Shown here in pieces: positions 50,197 to 63,200 of a stretch of DNA of 64,000 bases. The first letter of the stretch is position 1; each line of letters opens with the position of its first letter. A program made the position numbers and the translations under genes. Under the pieces are notes generated by a model. It saw only the letters and a program-made list of their open reading frames with translations, was not told where the DNA came from and made no database searches. The DNA is taken from positions 69,682-133,681 of the forward strand of contig CAMPET010000194.1 in assembly GCA_946803715.1 (NCBI GenBank), written 5' to 3'. The stretch is from Beroe ovata. Its lineage: Eukaryota; Ctenophora; Nuda; Beroida; Beroidae.

Positions 50197-51227
50197 AATT
50201 CACTATGAGAAAATTATGATGTTAAGAGTAAGAAATTTTCATCAGGAATGTCATAGTAATTGGTATCTGAACATTGTAACATAGAGAACATTAATTATTG
50301 AAATTGTTTCACAAACACACTAAGCCACATCAAGTTTTTATATTAGTATTACTTAGGTAATATGATAGAATTGTCTTTCAATATAACAGGCCAACACTCA
50401 ATTCCAGGATAAACGTGACAAACGATTAGATTGAGATTGCGGAAATGAAACAAATTTGCATAATTTTTCGCGACAAGATGAGCACACATGTGCCTGCGCG
50501 CACACAAAGGAAAATATTGATTTTTATAGCAGCCGTACGAATAACTGTCCAATTGGAACAAACAAAATCAAATTCGAATCACCGCCGCGTTGTCATATTT
50601 TATTGCTGATCGATCGACATAGACCCTGTCGAGAATTTCGTTTTGCGCGCGCGGCGCAAGCTTATTCGCGGCTTGCATCAGCGGTCTAGCATCGCCAGAC
50701 AAGGATGTAATGACGCGCGCGACAAACATGAACATGAACAGAGGTAAGATAAGATAATATGTGATATGACAAGAGCCGCGCGTAGAGTCATGATGATATC
50801 GAATGAACACGCGCGGCGGGACGCGCCGCGCAAAAATCTAATTATCGGAATTTTTAGAGTCTCATGAATGTCATGTAGATGAAATGTCACGTAGATGAAA
50901 TTTATCCTCATCTTGAAGCACACTGTACAGGAACCCTGAATCATCGACAATCGGGTTTACTACGTTTCCTGAAGGAATTCGATTCCAAGTGTATCAAGGT
51001 GTGAAGTCACGTGCGCGCCACCAATCTCTATGGAAACGTACTTTTTGAGTGCTGAAACGTAGAGTGTTATCGCCGCGCGTTACGAAAAGAATGCGAACAA
51101 TTTCATCGGTGCCAAAATGTGACTATCAGACTAACGTATTCACAACTGGATTCATATCTTTACATATCTACATTCTATTTACATTTGTTCAATGGATCCG
51201 TCCATTATTTTGAAAGTTATATACATG
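50197..51227. other. CpG-spotted spacer upstream of the Kelch-like gene
   Basis: Holds dense CG-only clusters near 50645-50658, 50713-50722 and 50809-50830; the last is an inverted repeat (GCGCGGCG against CGCCGCGC). Probably the Kelch-like promoter and the 3' flank of the TPR gene. No gene seen. Confidence 0.5.
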
Positions 51228-54200
51228 CTACTTTTCAGTTAGTTTTATGGCCAGCTTGAAATTATCGAGTGCTTCCTCCTTCTTGAATTGTCGGCCCAAA
51301 GCCACGGCAAGTTGGCTATGAGACGAGCTGTCATTAGGTGAAAGAGAGAGGGCTTTCCTGTAATCTTCTTCTGCTAAGTTATTCTTCCCTATAGACCGAA
51401 ACACGGTTAGAAGTTTCAAAATATTCGCATGTCATGGAGAAATGATTTCATATGAATCATTATAATTATTATAATCATCAACATTACCCATGGTAAGATG
51501 CAAGTTTCCCCGGTTGAAGTAGGAATGTGCAGCGTAAGGGTTAAGTTCAATCGCAGAGTCGAAATCAACCAGTGCTCCTTCATAATCTTTGAGGAGTACC
51601 TTAGCAATGGCTCTATTCAGCACAGCGCCCTCATCATGAACGCAGTTCTCAACTGCAGCGTTGTAGTACTTCAGTGCTTTCTCGAATAACCTGTGAAAGA
51701 GCGGGGGAGGGAGTAGTGAGTCGATAAAAACTGGACAAAGGTGTAACAAACCTTTGGGGTTACAGTAAGATTCAAACAACGGCAGGATTGAATGAACGGA
51801 GGGTGTCCCAAAACAACAGAACACATGAGAGATCCCCTACCTCATATTAAGGTACAAGTTGGCAGCGTTGAAATAAGCCAGGGAATAAGTTGGATCCGCT
51901 GCAATGGCTTGCTGGAAATCTTGCATTGCGTTACACGTATCACCCATATACTGTTGTATAACACCCCTGCGTAAGAAAGAGATACGGTGATGAATGGCTG
52001 AATGAGTATCAGAGTATCAGGGATTCGGTGTTTTAGGAAAATTCGTGTATCGGGAGAATTCGTAGAGATTTCTATAAGTTTTGGATAGATTGGGCCAGCG
52101 TACAATCCTGAACATCATTTATTTAGTTGAGTTTATTAATGGTCCAGATACCTGTTAGTCAGCATGGTCGAAGTTGGATGTAGCTTGACGGCAGTATTTA
52201 TGTCACAGAAAGCTCCAAACAGATGAGACATCTGTAGATTGACAATACTCCGCGCTTCGAGTGCAAGATAACAGTTCGGATCGATATTGATTGCGGAGGT
52301 GAACTGTTTCCATGCTTCATTCATCTTCCCTGTGGGTGTTATTCATCAGAATGAAGTATGTTCCAATCGACTACCGAGTCAAATCACTGACTGTTTCCTC
52401 GCTGATTCTGTCAAACTTCCCTCATGTTACACACTCACTGTTTCAAACTGCCCTTTGCTACACTCACTGTCAGCCTCAAACTGTCGCACACTACCAGTCA
52501 CACTCCCAGTCACAACCGGACACTCACCATAACTCTGTAGCGCTATCCCGAGGTTAACATGGGCTGTCAGGTTGGTCGGATCATAGTGCAGTGCCCGACA
52601 ATAATCTCTCTTACTCTTCGTGTAACCCTCCTCCGTGTTCAGGGACATGTACACGTTACCACGAGATATGTACGCTTGTATGAAGTGCTCCTGCGAGAGC
52701 TGGGATTTCAGATTTTAGCTCGGACACGATGTGAATTCGGTTGCGTGGTAACACAATAGAAGGGTTAAAAATTATTGATTGATTCCTCGGGATATAGTAA
52801 CATTCTTCTCACCCCCCCAATTGTCAATACCCTGAGAGTCATGGCATGGGTCAGAGAATCGAGCGCTTGCTGGAGTTGGTTGTTTCTATGGTAACACAAT
52901 CCCAGAGTATGGAAGAGGAGTGCGTTGTCGGGGGCATCATTCACCGCGAGTTTGAAGTCGACAAGTGCGTTGTCGTAGTCTCCAGATTGGTAGTAGAGTA
53001 GACCTCGGTTTAGCAGGACCTGGGTGTGGGAGAATAGATGACTTTAATTCCTAAGAGTGATTCGAACCGAAAAATGATGAGCCGAAATCAATCTTTTTTC
53101 ATGAAAATCTTGGACAAAGAGAACAGTTGAGAAGGTTTACGTACGTTTTGGTTGAGGTCCTTCTCCAACAACAACACAATCCCATAGTCAATGAGAGCTT
53201 CCTTGTTCTTTTTCAATTGTTGGTAGCATACTGCTCGATTGTAGTAGCCTAGGCTACACAACGGATCTGAAACATGGGTTTATGTGTGAGTGCGAGTGCA
53301 TGAGACAGATTAGGTAACCTATCGAAGTATCATGTTTAGAATATTGAAACAGAGTCTTGTTTATGCCTTTACTACTTTGAGTTTAGCAATCCATTTCCAC
53401 ATTAAATTAACCGATTTCAAAATCCAGCTCAGCTTCAAGCATTAAAATTCCGGGGGGAAAAGATTTAAAACGTTTTCAAACACTAAAAGCAATCTCAAAC
53501 ACTGCTTGGGCTAAACAGCCAGCTTCACCCAATTAAAGCTACTCTAAACCATGCACTAAACAATGCTAAAAGGGCAGTATCCACCTTGCCCCCCCCCAAT
53601 ATGACTGGACACAGGTTTACCTCAATGTGGGATCACACCCTCTCCCACACCCCACATGGGAGTATAAAAACCCCTCCTGCCCCCTCTCAAACTCAGTTGC
53701 ACTCAAACACTCTCTCTCCTATACTCCGACGCGTGCTAGCTACCTCTCCGCAACTCCAGCTCAACATGATGCCCACAACCACTGGGTTCTCCTCTGCCTC
53801 GACCCTCGCGACACGACTCTCCTCCGCAACACTGCTCCTCTCCACAATAATGAGTCTGGTTGCCCATGGTAACGCGTTATCCGTCACGCGTACCTGCCCC
53901 GTGATGACGCGACCAGTCAGCAAGTCACTCCGGGACTGCTGGACTGAGTCACAGACCATCATGGATACAGTTGTTAACAAGTTCCCGGTCAAGAAGGACG
54001 GAGTTTGTCTGGACGAACACCAGGTGTTGCTAAGCAACAAACAGATCGGGGTTGAGCTCATGGGAACGTACGAGACAATCTACTGTTTCGGACACGTGAA
54101 GTACCAGGATTTGGGGGAGGCGGCGATCGAGACAATCAACAAGATCCACCACTCAATCTCGGAGATTATCGACTCGCCGGACGTCTGCATTCCGGATATG

Positions 54201-57200
54201 GACTTCCCTAGCAAGGACTGCTACGCGGACGTGAACATGGACAACTACGATACTCTCTACCAAGCTATACTCAGGCAGCTTGTGCTACTGGAGAGGCTAT
54301 CCATGAGCCTGCTCGAGTTTTAGAAGAAGATACGAGGGACGTTATGTTTAGGGGGATGTGTTATGAGTTTTGATTTCGAGTTTTTTGGTAGAAGATCATA
54401 ACTTGTCGATTTTATGTTTGGTTCACACCGCACACCGCACATTTTACGTACCGCACACTATTTTACTGAGAACATTTTGTTGGATTTCACAATATTTATA
54501 GTGACCCGTGCAAAATAACATCGAGTTTAGATGTGTCTCTACTCTGTAGCTTAAAAGTTGATGGATCACGGAACAAAATGTCAAAATTTAGACCGCCAAA
54601 GTTCATAAACATTAAACATGTCTTCCGTCTTGCAAAGAATTGTGGATACATTCAGTATTCCCAATTATTGAAGTACCAAAATCCCCACTTTTCCTTCATT
54701 GATAACCTACCCATAACACACCATAACTCTCAGAATTCACTGGAAACAAAACTATAATGAACTCACCCAGAACTAACTTAGTTATACTTAGTTAGTTGTA
54801 CCTCTACTAACGAAAGCTCACCTAATTTGATAGCAGCTGACAAATCATCCACAGCGAGGCTGTAATTCTTGATCTCGTACTTTAGTGAGCCACGGTACAA
54901 ATACGCCCGGACACTATTCGGCTGTATTCGTAACGCTTCGTTACAGTTGAACATCGCTTTGGAGTAGCGACCCTTCATCCCGAAATACGCTGCTCTACGA
55001 TATTGAGAGTGAGGGTTTCAGAAATCATACCTACCTATGGAACCGGAATTCCATAATGGGAACAAAACATAACCCCGATGTCATTGTTTCTCAGGTATCC
55101 TGTCTGCTAGGAATCAGGTAAGGGTGAGAATACCTGGTTAGGTACGCTTGGAAATAGTTGGGGTTGTACGCGAGAGCTCTGTTGAAGTCAAGAAGTGGTC
55201 GTTGAGACTTTACCCAGATTCTCACTAGACCACGTTGGAAGTACGCCTGAAATGAGACATTCGTCATGGAAATTATAGGTACGTCTTTTAGAATGCATAA
55301 GTTCCGAAATGTGCAGGTACCAGATCAAGAACTTAATTTTGAATGTCTCTTAGCTCGTCATGCAGTCGAAAATCCCCTACTCCTTGTCCCTTGTCCCTAC
55401 CAACCTCTGAGTAAGCAGGATTTATCCTGATCGCACTGTTGAGTGCGTCCAATGCTGAGGGGTAATTCCCTGATTCCACATGACACTTCCCAATGAGGAA
55501 GTAAACTTCGGCAGCGGACTTCGGCATTTCTTGTTTGAGGATCTTTGGGTTCTGGTGCATGGACTAGAGTGTTAGGGTGAGTATGGATTGTAGAGATGTA
55601 GGTTAATTGGGTAGTTTCCTACTTCGATGAGGAGTACAGCCACATGAAACTATTGAAAACTTGGAGACAAAATGTTGATATCACGAAAGCGTCAGTTTTT
55701 GAATGATGCAACATTTTGCGTCCTCCTCCTTTATCAAGATAGCCTGGGTTCCATGCAAAAGCCGGCAATTTATCATGAATGCGTTTTCTCATAATATAAA
55801 CACCACAATGTGACGCACATTCACACGAATCACGTGGTGATTACTGCACTACATCACGTGATAACTGCACGTTACCATGGCACGTAACAAATGCACGTGC
55901 ACAATAATGTCACCTTCCCAAGGTTGTCTAGATCAGCCTTCAGATCGATGCCGCCACCCTCTAGAAGTGGCATAACTGTGCTCCTGCAGCGACGCTATAA
56001 CCCAGTTAGTAAAACCGGCCTTCGGCACTTTCCACGGCTTTTTCCGGGCCGAAAAACAAAAGAAAAGCTTGAAGTGAGGGTTTTGTGACTCACCAGATAC
56101 ATGAGGGCTTTCTCGAAGTTGTCAACAGCCTCACCAAACCTCTTTGCCTTGAGATACGTCTTTCCTGAAAGTTAATTTATCAAATGTTTAGCTCTAAGAT
56201 GTCGACTAAAACTCGTTTTTCGAGAATATCTCATAGATTCTAAGTTCTAGATAAATCCTAATCAATCCTAAATGTGTAATCTAAGTGTGAATTTTCTCCA
56301 TATCTGACCAAGTAAGATGTACTGTGAGGGGGACGGATCCAGCCCAGCAGCTCTGTCCAGGACGAGGATCGCATCGTCGTAGTTGTGGAGGAAACTCTGA
56401 ACCACGGCTTTCTGAAGGGCAGCGGGTCCCTCTGTTTCCTTGTTGAGGACGGAGGCGAACCTGAAACACAAGGAAATGTTTATTAATTTGTAATCGGGAA
56501 GCTGATATGATGATTGGTGTGAGTTAACAACCGATACAATAACGAAAAGTATGAACAATCGTGAAAATGAAACATCTGACACTATCAAAAGTACAAAATT
56601 GAACAATCATCGTGAATTTTTACGTATATATACAGAAACATATTGACAAAGGTATAAATAATCAATAGAATTCCTACAAAACGAGTTAAAATCTTTCATC
56701 TATAACAAGCCTACCAAAATAAATCACATCAATTCTAAGTTTTTTTCATCACAATTTAGTCCGAATTTTACTTGATCTCTATTAAAGTAAGGAGAAATCA
56801 ATGAATTTGTTAATTCCCTTCTCTCATGACCGAGCAAAGCCGTCATACGCTGCCGTTTTGAGATACAAACTAGCATCCAAGAAATCCAGATACTTGATCA
56901 AACCATTGTTATCTCTGTGAAGTTGTAAGATGATATCTCTCTGATCCAGAGTAAGGGGAACCTCGAACTGGTTCCAGATCTTGCAGAAAACTTTCCGTTC
57001 GAGGAGACCCGTTTGGTTGACATCCTTCGCAAAGAACTCCTCGATAAGTATGTTCTTGTGTTCTTTTGTCCAGGCGTAGAGACACATTTTCCAGAAATCG
57101 GCAGGCGATTGGATCTTGCCTGAAATATGGATGGTATTCGCGACCTTGGGTATTCAGGGCATGAAGTCGCGAATACCCAACTCTGTAATTCCTGTTGGGT

Positions 57201-60200
57201 ATTCGCGACGTTGGGTATTCCCGACATTGGGTATTCTAGAAGTTGGGTATTCCGTACCCCAATCTGGTGTTTTCCATTGGCAAGTTTTGTTGAATAGTCC
57301 TAAGATAGAAAGAGACACTTTCTGACAACGACTAATTGCAAGATCATAGAACATGAATTATTTATGAAGGAAACATATAAACAACAAATATTCGCCACCC
57401 ACCGTCTGACACCGCTTTCCGTATCTTTGTATCCTGTTTCTTGAGCAGTTTCTTGGTGGTGTTGTCCTTGTTCGTCATGGCAATGTTCCGGAGGATGTGG
57501 CCCTCCTTGTTGGGCACGTCAATGGGACAGCCACGAGCCAGGAGAAACTTGATAACTTCCTGCACGTGGCAGATTATTGGTGGTGACTGTGGTGATTCAT
57601 AAGTTCACACATTAACTACAGTAGTCACTGACTACTAGTCAGGCAGTGTTGGGTAGATTCGAGGCCTGAGTTTGAATTCAGAATTGAGAGTAGATTCCAG
57701 GTACTAGTAACTTAGTAAAAATCTATGATTGGTACACTGACGAAACAACAAAACCCCCTACTCTATCTATCTATCTATCGAACCCCCACATCTCTCCCAC
57801 TCACCTGCTGTCCATTCCTGACAGCCACGTGGAGTGGAGTGTCCCCCTCCTCATTCTGTATATTCAACTCTAGACCCTCTGACGCCAGGAGTTTCAGCAT
57901 TTCCAGTCTCTTGTTGGAACAGCAGATGTGAACGGGAGTGTTTCCAGCAGGGTCTAGAACAATTGGGGAGGGGGGCTTAGAGGAGGGGTAAAATTATTCA
58001 GAACGCCTATCATTGATTGGACATAAGGTTTGGATTCTAGGAAGTTATTACTTTCCAAAACCTAGGTTTCCGGAAATAGCCTCAACCAGTCACCTGGTTC
58101 ATTGACATCAGCCCCAGCTTTCACCAGAATCGGAACGAGTTTCGAGTGATCCTCTTTGGCTGCCGTGAAGAGCAGGCCTTCCTCCACCTCATTCTTGATA
58201 TGGACATCACTCCCGAGCTGGATCAGTGTCTCTGTGATGTCCACATAGCCGTTCTTCACGGTGTGGATCAGCATCGTCTGCCCGTTTTGATCACGAGTGT
58301 TGATGTCTGCGCCTTCCTGGTAGGAGAGAGAGAGGGAATTATTGGTTCAAATATCGGCAAATTGTGGGGAATAAAATTCGAAAGAATTGTTTTTGTGCAT
58401 ACCTTCAACAGAACCTCTATACACGCCAGATGTCTAGAGGTAGGCTTAAGCCCATAGAACAGAACATGCAGTTTGGATGAATCATGATCGTTTGGGTTGC
58501 CGCCAGCTTCAAGCAGCAGTTCCATGATCTTTTTGTTACCCTACGTACAATGATGGGTAATCTATTATCTTATTCAAGTATGCAAGACCACACAAGTCAG
58601 TGCGATGATTCTTCTTAATTCTAACTAGCTAACGCCTAACGGTGATTTCTCTCGATCAAGATCAAGATTTGGACACGTACAATGACCTGAGGAAAACACA
58701 TAAAAAGTCATCACCAGAGCTCACCTTATCAACTGCTCGGATAAGCGGAGTTCTGCCCTGTTTATCTCTCTTGTTAATGTTACTGCCCTGCTCGATGAGA
58801 AAGTTAACCATGTCCTCCAGTCCGTTACACACTGCAGCGTGGAGCGCAGTCTCACGCGTTATCTGGGATTAGGTAACGCGTGAGATAGATTACACGTGAT
58901 GATAAGTAACGCGCGAGATAACGCGTGTTGAGTCACGCAGCTTACGTCATGTTTTCAATGATGACGTACTCAACATGATGATCGCTTCGAAACTTTTGAT
59001 CAAGTTTTCGCAAAGGAAAATTTGTTTTGAGTTCCATGAACAAAGGTAATTTTCAAGGTCCAATCTCTCTTCATCAACTCACCATATCGAGCATATTGAC
59101 AAGATTGGGGATCCCAAGCGAAATGAGCTTGCTGACTTGTTGGAAATCATTGTTTGTCACGCTGTACATCAGTTTCCGGAGCTGTTGTTCCTCCAGATTT
59201 GACCGTGGCTGGTGTCTCGATTTCTTTTGTACCATGCCTTGTTCATGCTAGGACAACACTACGACATTAATAAACACTTGCGAAAAAGAAGGAGGGAAAG
59301 TGTTTCAAGAAGAATAATAATATATCTTTACGTTCTGTAATCCTTTCGAAAACTTACAATCTCTTAAATGTCAGACAAAGCAAAGGTGACCAATCGTATT
59401 TGCACAAATAAACGCTCTGCAAAACGGTAACCGACTAGGTGTTTATTAAGTGGTGCTCGTAACCCAATATGAGTGATTGATTCGATGAAGAATGTGCGAT
59501 TTGAGATGTTTTGGTTGATGTTTAATTCAATCGAAATAACATTTAACCAAACCTTCGAAATTCGAGCACCTACCTACGGTTCATTATCCATGGCATTCTG
59601 TCTGGAACTTTGGGTTTTAACTTTAAGTAGAATTCAGACAAACGTCAAACAATCATCCACAAACTAACAAACATCCACAAACAAACAAACAAATTCGTGC
59701 ATCCACCACTATTATTGGAAAACTGTTGCTATATAACTGTTGCTAATAATAGAACGACCACTAACTTGATATGCTGCGCGGCTTGATCAAGATTCCCCAT
59801 TTCCAGAAGTAGTTTTCCCCTGTACAGATAGTATCTCGCAACATCCGGTCTGATGTGAACTGGTGGCGAGAAATGGGGTTGTTAGTTTATGGGATTGTTA
59901 GTTAATGAGGTTGTTTGTATAAAGGCCTGTTAGTTAATGGGGTTGATTGTAAATGGAGATGTTTGTGAATGGGGTTGTTAAAAATGGGGTTGTTTAATGT
60001 ATGTAAATAGGGTTGTAAGTAAATGGTTGCGTTAAGACATCTTTATTGATTCCATCGGGGACGTGTGACGTATTTTAAGTTTCGTAGAAGAAGTCAAACA
60101 ATAGTTTAGTTTTGAATTTTTCCCAAAAAAGCTGTCAATGCACACTCAAAATTGCTAACATAAAATTTTACCGCATCAAATAATATCTAGATATATCTAA

Positions 60201-63200
60201 ATTTCAACATGATTCTCTTCTTTGCTCCACGGAAACGCCCCGGGGTCTGCCACGATCGCCTCATTAGCCTCGGGATTCACGACGTTATAATCGGGATCGA
60301 CAATCGTGACCGCCGGGATGTGAATTTGTTGCGTCAACTTGAACATTTCCGCCCCTCGTCCGTCCTTCTCCGACCACTTGAGCCTGATCCATGGCATCTC
60401 CTTGAAATAATCATCCGCAGCACTCTCCACGCGATCCCGAGTTATCCAGATGATCTGCCAGTTGTCCGCCTCGTGGATTTTGTTGTAAACCTCCACCAGT
60501 TGTGGCGTGTATGCTTGACAATCGGGACACCACGATGCACCGAAGTAGAGACCGATATACTTCCCCGAGAGATCGGCCAGAGTGACGTCATTGCCCGCTC
60601 CGTCAGAGTAGGTGGTGTCAAGGAGCTCCTTCACGTTGAGAGAGTGAGTGGTGTCAAGGAGGGAGGAGGAGAAAAGGAGGAGGGAGAGAGGAAGAAGCAT
60701 CATCGTCATGTTCGCTAGATGAGAATTTATGAACTTCGAGAACTGAGAAGTGTTTGACAAAATGGAAATGTTTCGAGTTATATTACAAGGCGAGAGTCGA
60801 TAGAACCTATTGTGTTAATCCGATCTGCGAATTTGACACCTGTTGTGAGAAGTCAAACCGTGAAAGTAGTAGTCAGGTGACTTCACACAATGAAAATGAA
60901 ATTACTGTTTCGTGAAGAGGTTCCAATCAATGTTTTGGGGTGTGCTGCAGTTGTTGGAGCTTATTATAAAACTTCCAGGAATTTCTGTGGAATTTCAACG
61001 AAATGCTGATTAGACGTCATGGTGAAGTCAGTGTAAATGTGTAAGAAGAAGCAGTGTCAATGTACGAATAGTGGTATCAACTATCAAGGTACCGAAGTGA
61101 AGTGAAAGTAAGGATGTGTCAGAGTAAAATGGTGTCAGAGGAGAAAGTGGTGTCAGATATGGAAGTGGTGTCAACTCACTTGCTCGTGTGTAATCGATGA
61201 GAGCCTCATCGAGTTTCTTGATCGACCTATGAGCATCTCCTCTGCATATATAAGCCCTGTGATTGGTCGGGTCCACCTCAATAGCGGCTGCAAAACACCG
61301 AATAGCCCTGGGAAAAAGGGTCGATGTCACACCCATCATAGTGTGGCATCTTACAATCCGAAATTCAGAAACAAGCGTTTTGTCCACTGTCCATATTGTA
61401 TAATAGGTATTCAATTTGATTACTCAAATATTACTTATTCCCAATTTCCATGAATTTTTCGACGCTGAATCGATTCCTGATGGAATTTTGGACCTATCTC
61501 GCTTCCCTGATGAGCTGTTTGTCATTTGACTTCGAACCTTACAGTTGAGAAGAAATTAGAATTTTGTCAATTTTCCCGACGAGCTAGGTCCGAAATTCCT
61601 TCAGATTCAGGAACACTTCTTTTGAGTATGAAACGTCCAAAATTGCTTTCGGCCGATTTTGGTGCCCAGTGTGTCCCATTGATTTTCGCGTTTTTGTAGT
61701 GTTTGCTTCCCAGGGGAGAGAAATCGTCATTTGGGCGTGGTTTCACGGCAAGTATGAACTCTACATGATCGTAACGAGGGTTGATATTTGTAGTGTGAGA
61801 GTAGGAGAGATGATTTGGTGGAAAATTAGTGTCGTAAGTGCCGGTAAAGACTCCATAAGAGACCTTCAAAAATGAAGTAGAAAAGTGTGGAGTCGTTCAC
61901 TTATATTTCAACCGATACTCAGATCAGAAATTCGAGGAAATATTTTTATCCCAAATTCAAGCAAATAACATTGTTTCCTACGTATTTTTCGACGCTGAAT
62001 CGATTCCTGATGGAATTTTGGACCTATCTCGCTTCCCTGATGAGCTGTTTGTCATTTTACTTCGAACCTTACATTTGAGAAGAAATTAGAATTTTGTCAA
62101 TTTTCCCGACGAGCTAGGTCCGAAATTCCTTCAGATTCGAATTCTACGTCAAAAAATAGGCTAGGAACACTTCTTTTGAGTATGAAACGTCCAAAATTGC
62201 TTTCGGCCGATTTTGGTGCCCAGTGTGTCCCATTGATTTTCGCGTTTTTGTAGTGTTTGCTTCCCAGGGGAGAGAAATCGTCATTTGGGCGTGGTTTCAC
62301 GGCAAGTATGAACTCTACATGATCGTAACGAGGGTTGATATTTGTAGTGTGAGAGTAGGAGAGATGATTTGGTGGAAAATTAGAGTCGTAAGTGCCGGTA
62401 AAGACTCCATAAGAGACCTTCAAAAATGAAGTAGAAAAGTGTGGAGTCGTTCACTTATATTTCAACCGATACTCAGATCAGAAATTCGAGGAAATATTTT
62501 TATCCCAAATTCAAGCAAATAACATTGTTTCCTACGTATTTTTCGACGCTGAATCGATTCCTGATGGAATTTTGGACCTATCTCGCTTCCCTGATGAGCT
62601 GTTTGTCATTTTACTTCGAACCTTACATTTGAGAAGAAATTAGAATTTTGTCAATTTTCCCGACGAGCTAGGTCCGAAATTCCTTCAGATTCGAATTCTA
62701 CGTCAAAAAATAGGCTAGGAACACTTCTTTTGAGTATGAAACGTCCAAAATTGCTTTCGGCCGATTTTGGTGCCCAGTGTGTCCCATTGATTTTCGCGTT
62801 TTTGTAGTGTTTGCTTCCCAGGGGAGAGAAATCGTCATTTGGGCGTGGTTTCACGGCAAGTATGAACTCTACATGATCGTAACGAGGGTTGATATTTGTA
62901 GTGTGAGAGTAGGAGAGATGATTTGGTGGAAAATTAGAGTCGTAAGTGCCGGTAAAGACTCCATAAGAGACCTTCAAAAATGAAGTAGAAAAGTGTGGAG
63001 TCGTTCACTTATATTTCAACCGATACTCAGATCAGAAATTCGAGGAAATATTTTTATCCCAAATTCAAGCAAATAACATTGTTTCCTACGTATTTTTCGA
63101 CGCTGAATCGATTCCTGATGGAATTTTGGACCTATCTCGCTTCCCTGATGAGCTGTTTGTCATTTTACTTCGAACCTTACATTTGAGAAGAAATTAGAAT

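Noticed and set aside
53586-53765. N-terminal extension of the secreted protein from 53586
   Set aside because: It would start upstream of the TATA box and initiator and would bury the signal peptide.
60710-60760. Longer N-terminus of the thioredoxin-fold protein
   Set aside because: The extension begins at a TTG, not an ATG, and would precede a good signal peptide.
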